Origin: Shouchella shacheensis
Lineage (GTDB): Bacteria > Bacillota > Bacilli > Bacillales > Bacillaceae_D
Direction: 5' to 3'
NCBI RefSeq assembly: GCF_001484965.1
Contig: NZ_KQ947394.1
Coordinates: forward strand, 233,849 to 297,848
Length of the DNA stretch: 64,000 nucleotides
Shown: one piece after another, positions 17,384 through 26,350 of the stretch
Position numbering within the stretch: the first letter of the stretch is position 1
Layout of the letters: every line of letters begins with the position of its first letter
The notes under the pieces: generated by a model
The model's database searches: none
What the model was told of the DNA's origin: nothing
What the model saw: only the letters and a program-made list of their open reading frames with translations
Made by a program: the position numbers and the translations under genes

Positions 17384-17692
17384 ATGATATTCGTATTGCT
17401 CATTGTTTCCACAGTCGTTGCTTCTGTGGGAGATGCTTTTTTAAAAAAATCTCATGGTTTCACAAAGCTTGGTCCATCGATTGGGGCAGCTCTTGTGTAT
17501 TTGCATGCCTTTTATCTGTTCGGCGTCGTCCTAACAGTTATGCCCCTCGGCCTCGGTTACGCTTCCTGGAGTGGTCTTGGGGTTATTCTAACGGCCATTG
17601 CTGGAATCGTACTCTTTAAAGAAAGGCCAAACGGGCCCGTCGTGGCCTGTATGGGCGCCATTATTCTTGGAATAGTCTTATTAAATATTTAG
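17384..17692 (+). CDS. SMR-family transporter subunit 1 (lacks the Glu14 equivalent)
   Basis: 102 residues, four hydrophobic helices, SMR family length. The conserved second-half features are present (GYASWSGLGVILTAIAGIVLFKE, with the membrane Trp). In helix 1 the segment VVASVGDAFLKKSHGF aligns so that the essential Glu14 of EmrE is Ala, with an Asp four positions later. It should pair with the next gene product as an asymmetric heterodimer, like EbrAB or YkkCD, for proton-coupled export of a small cation or guanidinium-like compound. Confidence 0.8.
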   Translation: MIFVLLIVSTVVASVGDAFLKKSHGFTKLGPSIGAALVYLHAFYLFGVVLTVMPLGLGYASWSGLGVILTAIAGIVLFKERPNGPVVACMGAIILGIVLLNI

Positions 17693-17707
17693 CAAGGAGG
17701 GGGCAGG

Positions 17708-18079
17708 ATGGGAAAAGCCATGGGGTTGTTAGCACTTGCGATTATTTTTGAAGTGATTGGAACGACCAGTCTAAAACTTTCAGAAGGGTTCACAAATGTT
17801 GTTCCTTCCATTATGGTGGTCGTTGGCTTTGGAACTGCGTTTTTCTTATTGTCAAAAGCACTCGTTGTTCTGCCTTTGTCGTTTGCCTACGCCATCTGGG
17901 CTGGGACGGGGACAGCGCTAACAGCTGTTATCGGACTCCTAGTATTTGATGAAGCAATGGATGTTGTCAAAGTCCTTGGTCTTCTTTTAGTGATCGGTGG
18001 AGTGATCGGCATGAATTTATTCCTTTCTAAGGAGCCGGAGTATCCAGTGAAACAAACCCAAAGAAGAACAGTTGGTTAA
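17708..18079 (+). CDS. SMR-family transporter subunit 2
   Basis: 123 residues, four TM helices plus a short basic C-terminal tail. Helix 1 reads LALAIIFEVIGTTSLKLSEGF with the conserved Glu (residue 15), and helix 3 has AYAIWAGTGTALTAVIGLLVFDE. It starts 15 bases after subunit 1 behind AAGGAGGG, so the two are co-translated. Substrate unknown; the TetR control suggests an inducible toxic compound. Confidence 0.85.
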   Translation: MGKAMGLLALAIIFEVIGTTSLKLSEGFTNVVPSIMVVVGFGTAFFLLSKALVVLPLSFAYAIWAGTGTALTAVIGLLVFDEAMDVVKVLGLLLVIGGVIGMNLFLSKEPEYPVKQTQRRTVG

Positions 18080-18088
18080 TTGTCGAGG

Positions 18089-18131
18089 AGTGAGTGTAGA
18101 CGGCTCGCACCCATCATCACTCACTTTATTT
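18089..18131 (+). terminator. terminator of the tetR-SMR operon
   Basis: 8-bp stem agtgagtg / cactcact with a 21-nt loop, followed by a T-rich stretch. Confidence 0.6.
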
Positions 18132-18249
18132 TGGAATAGTTTTATTATTTGAGTTTCGTTTCATCTTTCCACAAGCTATGGTAAACTCTACTCGTTAGAA
18201 AATTATCTTATCTCCTACACTTATGTAAACAGAAAAGAGGGATGAACCT

Positions 18250-19785
18250 ATGGCCGATACGGTCAAAAAGTCAAGCTTGTTTCAACGCTTCCTTGATATG
18301 ATCGAACGGGTGGGCAACAAGCTTCCGCACCCGGTTACTCTATTTGCGATTCTGTCCCTGTTCGTCATCATCGCCTCCGCCGTTGTGTCGAGTTTCGGTG
18401 TCTCCGTAGAAGACCCGGCAAACCCTGGGGAAACAGTGGAAGTCACGAACTTGCTTTCGGGTGAGGGTATTTCTTATATATTTTCCAGTATGGTGGATAA
18501 CTTCATCGGCTTTGCTCCGCTTGGCGTTGTGCTTGCGACGATGATTGGGATTGGTGTCTGTGAGCGAAGCGGCTTAATCAGTGCCGCCTTAAGAGGCTTC
18601 GTCCTCTCGATTCCTAATCGTCTGATCACCGCGGGGCTTATGTTCGCGGCCATCATGTCCAGTGTTGCTTCCGATGCAGGGTATGTGGTCCTTCCGCCGC
18701 TTGGGGCCGTGATCTACGCAGCACTCGGCCGCCACCCGCTTGCAGGTCTTGCGACAGCTTTTGCTGGTGTTTCGGCCGGGTTTAGCGCCAATCTACTCCT
18801 GTCAGCAACAGATCCAATGCTCGGGGAGTTAACGATGGCCGCAGCAGCCACCATCGACCCAGCTTATGCAGATCAGATGAATATTGCCATGAACTGGTGG
18901 TTTATCATCGCTTCAACCTTCCTACTTACCATCATCGGTACATGGGTTTCAGAAAAAGTGGTCGAACCACGCCTTGGCTCCTACAAGGGCGATTACACTG
19001 GGGATCTTCAAACCTTGAAGCCGATTGAAAAGAAAGGAATGACCTGGGCTGTTGTCTCGCTCGTTATCTCAGCTGGACTGATGAGTTTGCTCGTTGCTCC
19101 AGAGTGGGGACCCATGCGCGGCGTCGGCGAACGACCGATTGTTGAATCGCCATTCATGGATTCACTTGTCGTGATCATCTTGCTTCTCTTTTTAATCCCT
19201 GGCCTTGTCTACGGAATCGTGACAAAAGAAATTCGCAGCGATAAAGACGTTGCGGGTCAAATGTCCGATACCATGGCCTCTATGGGGATGTTCATTGTCC
19301 TTGCCTTTACGGCTGGTCAGTTCGTTGCCTATTTTAGTGAGACAAACTTAGGGTTAGTCATGGGCATATATGGCGGGGAACTTCTGAGCAATCTGAATAT
19401 GGATGGAATCGCTGTAATCATCGGCTTTATTCTGCTTACGGCATTTATTAACTTATTCGTAGGAAGTGCATCCGCCAAATGGGCGATGTTGGCACCTGTT
19501 TTCGTACCTATCTTGATGCAGGTCGGCTATTCACCTGAATTAACCCAGGCCCTTTATAGGGTTGCTGATTCATCAACGAATATCATTACACCGCTGATGA
19601 CGTATTTCGCGATTATCATCGCCTTTGCACAGAAGTACGATAAGAAAATGGGCATTGGCACCTTGATTTCCGTGATGTTGCCATTCTCGATCTTTTTCTT
19701 AATCGCCTGGACCATCTTCATCGTTATTTGGATTTTCACAGGTCTCGACCTTGGTCCAAATGCACCAATTTTTTACGAGCCGTAA
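18250..19785 (+). CDS. AbgT-family transporter
   Basis: 511 residues, normal for the AbgT family, with about eleven TM segments. Typical features are NKLPHPVTLFAILSLFVI at the start, the conserved segment SSVASDAGYVVLPPLGAVIYAALGRHPLAGL near residue 140, and SSTNIITPLMTYF near the C-terminus. AbgT proteins take up p-aminobenzoyl-glutamate; other members export sulfonamide-type antimetabolites using the proton gradient. No peptidase that would release p-aminobenzoate lies next to it. Monocistronic, with its own terminator. Confidence 0.88.
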   Translation: MADTVKKSSLFQRFLDMIERVGNKLPHPVTLFAILSLFVIIASAVVSSFGVSVEDPANPGETVEVTNLLSGEGISYIFSSMVDNFIGFAPLGVVLATMIGIGVCERSGLISAALRGFVLSIPNRLITAGLMFAAIMSSVASDAGYVVLPPLGAVIYAALGRHPLAGLATAFAGVSAGFSANLLLSATDPMLGELTMAAAATIDPAYADQMNIAMNWWFIIASTFLLTIIGTWVSEKVVEPRLGSYKGDYTGDLQTLKPIEKKGMTWAVVSLVISAGLMSLLVAPEWGPMRGVGERPIVESPFMDSLVVIILLLFLIPGLVYGIVTKEIRSDKDVAGQMSDTMASMGMFIVLAFTAGQFVAYFSETNLGLVMGIYGGELLSNLNMDGIAVIIGFILLTAFINLFVGSASAKWAMLAPVFVPILMQVGYSPELTQALYRVADSSTNIITPLMTYFAIIIAFAQKYDKKMGIGTLISVMLPFSIFFLIAWTIFIVIWIFTGLDLGPNAPIFYEP

Positions 19786-19795
19786 GAAAATATGA

Positions 19796-19824
19796 CAAAA
19801 AACCGACTCGTGAGTCGGTTTTTT
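19796..19824 (+). terminator. terminator of the AbgT gene
   Basis: Perfect stem aaaaccgactc / gagtcggtttt followed by T-run; symmetric, so possibly used by the convergent ykvI gene also. Confidence 0.9.
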
Positions 19825-19871
19825 GGTGTGTCTGGGACTGTGACGTGCTAGGGTAACAAAGCACCTCTTCC

Positions 19872-20933
19872 TTACTCTTTCTCTAGTTCAATGTTTTTCA
19901 GTCGAAACGGTGTGATGATTAGGACAGCAATCAGGACTAGCCCGAGATAGCCTATGAGCGGATAAAAGTAGCTAACGAGATCGGTAAAGCCGACAAAGCT
20001 TGCGGCAAATGCCACGATCATGGTCACAACAAGAAATTGTTTAAAGTTCTTTGTACCTAAAGGCAGGAACCTTGCTCCAAATGAGAAAAACATACTTACG
20101 GCGGTATTGAAAATCATGCCGAATAGAACAAGCGACATAATGAAACCTAATATCGGAGAAATATTATTGACGATGCCTAACATTGGCATCTCGAGCATCG
20201 CTACGTCTTCGATTCTTGCAAATATAGCCAGATGACTTAATAGAATCAGAACACCAAGCCCAAGACCACCTAGTAAACCACCTACAGCCGCCGTTTTTCT
20301 GTTTTTCTCTGCCCCACCCATGACAAGTGCCATGGCTGCTCCAACGGCCGTATTAAAGGAAACATAGTTGACCGCGGACACAAACCAGTTTGGCAATGTA
20401 CTGGTCTGCTCTCTAGCAATACCGTCAAGGGCTGTTATGGATCCATCCATCGTAACAAAACTATAAACGGAAATTAGCAAAACAAAGAGAATAAGAAATG
20501 GCGTTATACTACCGATAATGGCAACAACACGGTCTACCTTTAACATACCTGTTACGATCACGAGAATGGTCATAAGGCTCGTCCCAACTACATGAGGGAT
20601 GTCAAACTGCTGGTTAAGGTTCGCCCCGGCCCCGGCAATCATGACAACCCCCACTCCAAATACCGTAAAGATAAGGATATAATCAATCACTCTTCCTAAA
20701 TACTTGCCACTAATTTTATAAATGACTTCTTTATGTGATGTTGTCTGTGTACGGCTACCCAGCCATACAAGCGTCATTCCTATGTAACTGAACAAAGCGG
20801 TCGCAAGAATCGCACCTAATATCCCCAACAACCCGAAACTTGTAAAATATTGCAAGACTTCTTGCCCAGAAGCAAAGCCTGCGCCTACAATTACTCCGAT
20901 AAAAGCGCTGCCAATTTGTAAAGATTTCCTCAT
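19872..20933 (-). CDS. ykvI: YkvI-family membrane protein
   Basis: 353 residues from ATG 20933, chosen because AGGGGGAG lies directly upstream and the protein then begins MRKSLQIGSAFIGVIVGAGFASG, the usual start in the family. About ten hydrophobic segments; the unwound first helix (GVIVGAGFASGQE) resembles APC-superfamily Na+- or H+-coupled amino-acid transporters. The substrate is not known. The frame stays open upstream to 21176, but nothing there looks like a proper start. Confidence 0.8.
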   Translation of the reverse strand: MRKSLQIGSAFIGVIVGAGFASGQEVLQYFTSFGLLGILGAILATALFSYIGMTLVWLGSRTQTTSHKEVIYKISGKYLGRVIDYILIFTVFGVGVVMIAGAGANLNQQFDIPHVVGTSLMTILVIVTGMLKVDRVVAIIGSITPFLILFVLLISVYSFVTMDGSITALDGIAREQTSTLPNWFVSAVNYVSFNTAVGAAMALVMGGAEKNRKTAAVGGLLGGLGLGVLILLSHLAIFARIEDVAMLEMPMLGIVNNISPILGFIMSLVLFGMIFNTAVSMFFSFGARFLPLGTKNFKQFLVVTMIVAFAASFVGFTDLVSYFYPLIGYLGLVLIAVLIITPFRLKNIELEKE

Positions 20934-21303
20934 CTGTCTCCCCCTTTGAAGTATGCTTCTAGTATACATGGTATGGGGGGCCGCTGAGTATTTGAAATCT
21001 ATAAATTCAGCGGTTTTTATTATGTTTCTATTCTGTATATACGTTAGCCCCTGCGCCTGCTTCTTTATTTTATGTTTTTCGCCGTAAAATCCACTGAATC
21101 CGGCTAAATAAATCAACCTTGAAAAACCATGCCCAGCAATCCCTTTCCGAACGTAATGGTCCTTTTCAAACTCCACACCAATCGAGGGGATTTTTTCCTC
21201 ATCAAAGTCAAGCTTGGCCTACAAAGCTCTACTTTTCACTAAATCAATTTTCCCAACCTCGACCCTCTTGCTCTAAATAACGCTTTGTTCTTATAATAAA
21301 GAT
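20934..21303. other. intergenic region, possible old coding remnant
   Basis: Upstream of ykvI on the minus strand. The open stretch 20934-21176 includes LAGFSGFYGEKHKIKKQAQG, which looks more protein-like than random but has no RBS. It may be a remnant or part of an interspersed repeat. No promoter was assigned. Confidence 0.3.
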
Positions 21304-21335
21304 AATGACGAGTCCCCCCACTCGTCATTTTTTAT
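21304..21335. terminator. terminator hairpin near the intron 3' end
   Basis: 10-bp perfect stem aatgacgagt / actcgtcatt, loop of six C, then a T-run on the plus strand. Just outside the presumed 3' end of the group II intron. Confidence 0.75.
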
Positions 21336-21398
21336 ATAGTTTAAAACCACTCCAACTAAGAGAGTAGGGCACCCACTTTCGTGGCTGCCCCCTCGTAT

Positions 21399-21432
21399 AA
21401 ACCGCACGTGCCCTACTAAGGCATACGGCTTT
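21399..21432 (-). ncRNA. group II intron domain V
   Basis: 34-nt hairpin with the catalytic AGC in the 5' strand (AAAGCCGTATGCC) and paired GGGCACGTGCGGTTT; the core of the ribozyme. Confidence 0.75.
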
Positions 21433-21449
21433 CCCTGTGTTCCATGACG

Positions 21450-22886
21450 TCAAGAAGTTTTTATGGTACTTGCGTTTTTCATTTTGCGGAGTCTATATTC
21501 ATTGTAATAAACTTCGCCTTTTTCTTCAGCACGTTTCTTTGCTCTTCTTAACTTCTTCTTTCCTTTGTTTTTCATATACTCGATGTAATCTTCTATCGTA
21601 TGTCCAAATTGCTTTCCGTAGTAATGCTGGAAGGCGGATACAAGCCCTATCTTCGTGAAAAACTCAATATTCCATCTCAAATTCATGGCCATTCCCTTGC
21701 GCTGTGTAGGGTTCCGGTGTATCATAGCCACTCTCAATCGTCGGCGTATATAACCGTCGATGGCTAGTAGTTCTTTGTAACACACGTTAAAATAGCAACT
21801 ACTCGGGATCCCAAATTGTTTGTTTGCTTCTGTTGCTTTCCATAGATTGAGGTAATGGTTGATCTTCCCCCGTATGACTGGGTTCACTTCCTTTACCCAT
21901 TCATCCTGGCTTTTGGTGTGGGTTTTCCTGGTTTTCCTCTTGATCTTTTGTCGGAAATCTTCCCAGACCGTTTCTTTCGGTTTGGCGATGTAATATGGCT
22001 TTCCATCTCTTTTGCGCTTTCTCCAGTGTTCGAAGGTGTATCCTACAAAGTCAAAATCCTCTTCATTGAAATTAACCACTTTTGTTTTCTCTATAGAGAT
22101 TTCCAACCCAAGATTTTCTATCACTTTGTGTGTGAGCATTTCTGCTTTTTTGATATCCTCTTCTGTTTTCGCAAATAAGAGGAAATCATCTGCATACCGG
22201 ACAAACCGAATGTTGGCTTTCGATAGAATCCAATCCAGTTCATTGAGGTAAATGTTCGCAAGCAATGGCGAGATGACCCCGCCTTGCGGAGTGCCGGAAT
22301 CTCCATGTAGATAGTTCCCGTCTTCCATGTAACCTGCTTTTAGCCATTTCCAAATCATTTTCAACACCGTTCCATCTGCTATATACTTGCGTACGATCCG
22401 ATCTAGCTTTTTGTGGGGGATGTTATCAAAGAACCCTTTGATATCGCAGTCGTATATATAGTTGTACCCTTGTTCGATGTTTGCCATAATGATTTGTAAG
22501 ACTCGTTCCATTCCTCTGTTTGGTCTGTATCCACATGACCATTTATGAAAGATGTGAGCCTCGAATTTGGGTTGTAGGGCATTGACTACTGCTTGTTGAA
22601 CAATGCGGTCTTCTACTGTTGGTATTCCCAGTGGTCGCTTCTTGCCATTTTTCTTTGGGATATAGACTCTTCTCGCCGGAGACGGAAGGTATTCCTTTTT
22701 CTTCAGTTTTTCTAGAAGGGCATGCAAATTTTTGTAAGAGTGTCTGTCGTATTCCTTGATGGTTTCCCCATCGATTCCGGGGGCTCCTTTATTTGCTTTT
22801 ACTTGTTTCCATGCTGTTTCCAGTTTTTCGTACTTCAGAATTTGTCCATAGAAACTGTGCCATTTTAATTTTAATTCTTGGTTCAT
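21450..22886 (-). CDS. ltrA: group II intron reverse transcriptase/maturase
   Basis: 478 residues from ATG 22886 (AAGGAAG nine nt upstream; an upstream ATG at 22952 has no RBS). Reverse transcriptase domain about residues 20-290 with the block GTPQGGVISPLLANIYLNELD and the catalytic YADD at 231-234. The maturase (X) domain follows (residues about 300-420, RGKINHYLNLWK). The C-terminus is only a basic tail; no HNH endonuclease is present, as expected for class C. It aids splicing and copies the intron RNA into new DNA sites. The frame is intact, so the element may still be mobile. Confidence 0.92.
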   Translation of the reverse strand: MNQELKLKWHSFYGQILKYEKLETAWKQVKANKGAPGIDGETIKEYDRHSYKNLHALLEKLKKKEYLPSPARRVYIPKKNGKKRPLGIPTVEDRIVQQAVVNALQPKFEAHIFHKWSCGYRPNRGMERVLQIIMANIEQGYNYIYDCDIKGFFDNIPHKKLDRIVRKYIADGTVLKMIWKWLKAGYMEDGNYLHGDSGTPQGGVISPLLANIYLNELDWILSKANIRFVRYADDFLLFAKTEEDIKKAEMLTHKVIENLGLEISIEKTKVVNFNEEDFDFVGYTFEHWRKRKRDGKPYYIAKPKETVWEDFRQKIKRKTRKTHTKSQDEWVKEVNPVIRGKINHYLNLWKATEANKQFGIPSSCYFNVCYKELLAIDGYIRRRLRVAMIHRNPTQRKGMAMNLRWNIEFFTKIGLVSAFQHYYGKQFGHTIEDYIEYMKNKGKKKLRRAKKRAEEKGEVYYNEYRLRKMKNASTIKTS

Positions 22887-23538
22887 GTATATCTTACTTC
22901 CTTTCAATATGTACTTCCAGTCCGTTTTACTCCGTAACGTGACTGTTTCCATTACACATGTTTACAGGACCGTAAGGCCACAGGTCGTTCCCCTTCCGTT
23001 CAGAGAATGTTTGGTCATCCTCTTACTTCCGTACTATGAGAACGTCTGACTACTCTACCCACACGATTCATTTCGGGTGTCCCTTATAGAATCGTGCCCT
23101 TGTACCCTAGGTAAGGTAGAGTCCTCACGGGGTCATCGCACCGCCCTATCTGTACATACCCAACACCATCACGTGTCAGACGCCTTTTTGTCGGCTCATT
23201 TCTTTGACGAAAGGTCTATAAATAGAGGCTTCCCAGTTTTTTTTCGCACGGTCGCCCGTCTGTCCCGCCGCCTTTGTGTTTTACAGGTTTCCCATTCGGG
23301 TCTGCACATTCGCCTGCGGGTCTCTCGATTATCCGCATCTCCTTCAGACAATGCCTCACGACAATGCCCTAGATTAGGCTTCTTGGATTTTATGAGCAGC
23401 TCCAAGGAAGGTTTCTCACCTTCGTGGCGTTCCTCGTTCTGCGTTTTTACATACCGTTTTACACTGTAACGTGTACAAATTCGCTTAATGGAGGAACGTC
23501 ACACGCTTTTGCGTGTGACGGTGCGACTGCCCGTCGCA
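22887..23538 (-). ncRNA. group II intron RNA domains I-IV (5' part)
   Basis: About 650 nt between the intron 5' end and the maturase start. It contains several GC-rich inverted repeats expected of domain I but was not folded by hand. No other gene is credible here. Confidence 0.6.
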
Positions 23539-23539
23539 C

Positions 23540-23568
23540 AAAAAACACAGCCCCTACGAGCTGTGTTT
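23540..23568 (-). terminator. terminator of the 73-residue gene; intron insertion target
   Basis: Minus-strand stem AAACACAGC / GCTGTGTTT, loop of eight, then TTT, directly abutted by the intron 5' end at 23539. Confidence 0.88.
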
Positions 23569-23573
23569 GCCTA

Positions 23574-23795
23574 TTACCCTTTCCCGATGCTCGCAACAAC
23601 GGTAAACTTCTTGCCGTTTCCGTTTCCTCCCGCTGCGAGTCCTCGACTTACTACATTATGGATCGATATATGATCTGTTGATGTCTGCTTCTCTTGTTCT
23701 AAGCTGTTCATAATTAGTTTCGATAACGGTTCCGTGTCTTCGTCCGTTACCTCTACGTTCACAACCGATAGTTGAACATCCATGACCTTACTCAT
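23574..23795 (-). CDS. small hypothetical protein
   Basis: 73 residues behind a good GGAGG site and followed within six bases by a terminator, so a real short transcript. Sequence is alternating beta-like (VMDVQLSVVNVEV) with a Gly/Asn-rich loop near the C-terminus (LAAGGNGNGKKF). No family recognised. Confidence 0.6.
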   Translation of the reverse strand: MSKVMDVQLSVVNVEVTDEDTEPLSKLIMNSLEQEKQTSTDHISIHNVVSRGLAAGGNGNGKKFTVVASIGKG

Positions 23796-23924
23796 AAAAG
23801 CCTCCTCAACTACAAGTCTGACTTACTGTCAATTTACCATGATGGGGGAGTTTCAGACAAGAGAATCAGCGAATCTTCATAGTTTTAGTGCTCGTTTTAG
23901 AGAATTACAAAATTTGAGCGCATT

Positions 23925-24446
23925 CTATTTCGTATACCGATTCGCATAGCTACTCGCCACAAACGACTCTGGCTTGATTTTCGGCTCAAATCCAGTCGAC
24001 TCAATCCGTGCGACCATCTCGTTTACGAATTCTCGTGTGCGATTCTTTTTTTCTGAGCCAATATCAATATGACCTTCAATCGAAAAGGTCGCACCCTTGT
24101 AAATATGGGGAAGGACAATGTTAATTAATGTCGTTTTGTCGGTTTCTGTGAACAGCGAGGCAATCTCTTCGGTGAGCGTCGTTTCAAAAGAGATCCGTTC
24201 ATGAAGATTGTTCATCTTCCGCTTGACCACCGTTTTCTTGGCACAGGCCCACGCCCCTTTACCCATTCTCTGGATCACAACACCAGAGATAAAACGGGTA
24301 TGGTCCGCATGCACTTGCGAGTCCGTCCCTATCATCAGCCGGTATTCTGCCGCAGGCTGCTTGTGCATGAACGTCGCAATCCGATTAAACACATCATCGA
24401 ACGTCATTTCTTGCTCTTGAAGATTATAAAAAAGTTGATGGCTCAT
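23925..24446 (-). CDS. ykuK: YkuK-family protein (RNase H-like fold)
   Basis: 173 residues, the same size as B. subtilis YkuK (DUF458). It carries the family core MIGTDSQVHADHTRFISGVVI and the acidic GHIDIGSEKKNRTREFVNEMV. The family is predicted to have an RNase H-like fold but has no demonstrated substrate; in Bacillus it belongs to the general stress set. Single gene. Confidence 0.85.
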   Translation of the reverse strand: MSHQLFYNLQEQEMTFDDVFNRIATFMHKQPAAEYRLMIGTDSQVHADHTRFISGVVIQRMGKGAWACAKKTVVKRKMNNLHERISFETTLTEEIASLFTETDKTTLINIVLPHIYKGATFSIEGHIDIGSEKKNRTREFVNEMVARIESTGFEPKIKPESFVASSYANRYTK

Positions 24447-24580
24447 GGACGGCTCCTTTAGTCATTCGGTTTCTCTGATATAGTATATGCAGAGCGTTTG
24501 GCTTCTATCTAATTTCCTCGTTTGGAACCGCGCCTTCCATCTCTTCCTTCGACGCTTGTGTCCCCTTCTCCTCCTCTATT

Positions 24581-24679
24581 CCGAAAAGCGGAGGCGGGTC
24601 GCTTAGGAGCGAGAATTTTGGAGACCTGACAAAAAAATCTCGAATTTGGATTTCGGTGTCAGGATGAAAAATGCTAGAC
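24581..24679. repeat. palindromic 121-bp repeat, copy 1 (diverged, shortened)
   Basis: Starts CCGAAAAGCGGAGGCGGGT and ends GCTAGAC like the other copies at 43573, 63767 and 63891, but is about 20 bases shorter inside and less similar. Confidence 0.7.
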
Positions 24680-24681
24680 AT

Positions 24682-24712
24682 GAAAAGCGCCTGCGAGCCA
24701 CAGGCGCTTTTC
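24682..24712. terminator. bidirectional terminator downstream of the M14 gene
   Basis: 12-bp perfect stem gaaaagcgcctg / caggcgcttttc, flanked by AT-rich ends. Confidence 0.8.
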
Positions 24713-24720
24713 GAGATCTT

Positions 24721-26208
24721 TTATTGAATCACACGATAAATCGGAATTTCCCTCCCTGCCGGAACAGTGAGCATTCCCTCCTCAATTACCCCATGTTCGG
24801 AGTCGGCTTCAAGCAAGACAGGCAAGGCCCCTGCACCCGACTGCTTCATCGAAAAGATATAGCTGCCGCTTGGGAAGGTGACGTCTTTGTTCGTTGTCAC
24901 TACCCCTTCTTCTCCTGCAACAAACGTCTCGACTTCAAAGGTCTCTTCGATTTGCGTCGCCTTCACTTCAATCCCCTGATTTTCAATCTGGTTCGCAACC
25001 GGAGTATAGGCAGGCGGAAGCAAGTAAAAATCCGGGCGCGTGCGCTCAAGGGTGGGACGAGCAAACGTCTCGCTTTGATAAGTCACCGGCACTTCTGTTT
25101 TCGCCCCTGTCTCGATGTCCGTGGCGAAAACGGTTTGATTCGGCAGCGTCACGCTTTCACTTTGAACCACGACGGGCTGGGACGAATTCGCTACCTCTTC
25201 TCGGGCGTTCTGAATAAACGTCTTTACCAGCGCGGCGTTGGTCGCTGTTGTTTTCAAAATGCTCGTATGGGTGATTACCTGTCCAAGCACACGGCGCTTG
25301 AAGTTCTCTCGCCCGATGCCAATGCCACGGCTTTCCGTTAGAAAGGAGAAGGCTGGTTTTAAGCCAAAGGCGTTGCGGCCAATCGACCCTTGCGTACCGC
25401 CCTCATTGACCGTCACCCCGTCCTCATTGCGGCTTGACGTAAAGTAGAGATGACTGGACAGACCAGCGTCAGCGAGATGGCTAAAGGCATTCTCTAGGAA
25501 CAGATAGTCCGAATACAGGCGGACATCGGCAGGAATATTCAAGTTCTTCCCAGAGAGCAGCAGCATGTCATAGTAGCTGTAGCCTCCCTCGGCTCCGACA
25601 TCTTGGAAGGTTCCTGCATTCAAGCCGTATTCGTGCGCGTCAATTACGACTGCCGCTTCATAGTTTTGAAACGCTGCATGAAGGACCTGCGTCTCCGGCG
25701 TCAATAGATTCATATGGTCACGGTTGGCATCAAGCCCATTAGCAACTTGGCGCACAAAGTGGTAGGAGCCATCCGGATTAATGCGTGGAACGATGACCAC
25801 GTGGATCTCATCGAGCACCGACTTCAGTTCGCCCTCTGCCAATTCTTGCGCAATCACAAGCGCCGATTCGCCAGAGGCCGGTTCATTGCCGTGAATTTCC
25901 GCCTGAAGCCAAACGGTCGGCTTGGCCTTTGCACTCTCAGAATGTGGCAGGGCATCTTTCGTAAAATAGACAAACGGGATGGCTCGTCCTTCTTGCGAAT
26001 AGCCAAGGGTCGTAAGCGACATTTCCTTTGTCTTCGCGTTTAAGTCGGAAAGAAACGACCACATCTCCTCCTGCGTGGTAAAGGCTCCTTCTTCCCGCTT
26101 GAAGGCTGGCGTCCCGAACACGACATCAGGGTCTGGGTAGGCAGCAAGCACCGCCTCTGGTTGGGAAATGCTTTTCCCGTAATAAGGTGTCGCAGGTACA
26201 TAGGTCAT
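24721..26208 (-). CDS. M14-family zinc carboxypeptidase
   Basis: 495 residues. The zinc ligands of the M14 fold are visible: HGNEPASGE (His and Glu, about residues 110-113) and DAHEYG (second His). The substrate-binding Arg is in GLDANRDHMN. The last 150 residues form a beta-rich extension. No signal peptide is seen, so an intracellular or non-classically exported peptidase is likely. It would cleave a C-terminal residue from peptides or peptidoglycan fragments. Not clearly in an operon. Confidence 0.85.
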   Translation of the reverse strand: MTYVPATPYYGKSISQPEAVLAAYPDPDVVFGTPAFKREEGAFTTQEEMWSFLSDLNAKTKEMSLTTLGYSQEGRAIPFVYFTKDALPHSESAKAKPTVWLQAEIHGNEPASGESALVIAQELAEGELKSVLDEIHVVIVPRINPDGSYHFVRQVANGLDANRDHMNLLTPETQVLHAAFQNYEAAVVIDAHEYGLNAGTFQDVGAEGGYSYYDMLLLSGKNLNIPADVRLYSDYLFLENAFSHLADAGLSSHLYFTSSRNEDGVTVNEGGTQGSIGRNAFGLKPAFSFLTESRGIGIGRENFKRRVLGQVITHTSILKTTATNAALVKTFIQNAREEVANSSQPVVVQSESVTLPNQTVFATDIETGAKTEVPVTYQSETFARPTLERTRPDFYLLPPAYTPVANQIENQGIEVKATQIEETFEVETFVAGEEGVVTTNKDVTFPSGSYIFSMKQSGAGALPVLLEADSEHGVIEEGMLTVPAGREIPIYRVIQ

Positions 26209-26350
26209 GAATGATTCCCCATTTCTTTCTAGATTAGCGATTGTTCGATCGCTTACTAAAGAAAGAAGAGGAGGCCTCTGAAAAACAACCTATGTTTTAA
26301 AAAAACCAAAACGACTCGAACCATGTTCCAGCCGCCTCGCGCTTTCATAG

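Larger units (their letters stand above)
21358..23539 (-). mobile_element. group IIC intron (retroelement)
   Basis: The minus strand at 23539 begins GTGCGACGGGCAGTCGCACC, a typical group II 5' end. Domain V is recognisable at 21432-21399 (AAAGCCGTATGCC, loop, GGGCACGTGCGGTTT). A domain VI hairpin with a GAAA tetraloop follows at about 21394-21362. The exact 3' splice site is not certain by a few bases. It encodes a reverse transcriptase/maturase without an endonuclease domain. The 5' exon ends with a Rho-independent terminator, the normal target of class C introns. Confidence 0.85.

Noticed and set aside
20934..21176. N-terminal extension of YkvI
   Set aside because: No ribosome-binding site, and a clear site plus the family-typical start lies at 20933.
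22887..22952. Upstream start for the intron maturase
   Set aside because: No ribosome-binding site; ATG 22886 has one and matches the usual start of these proteins.
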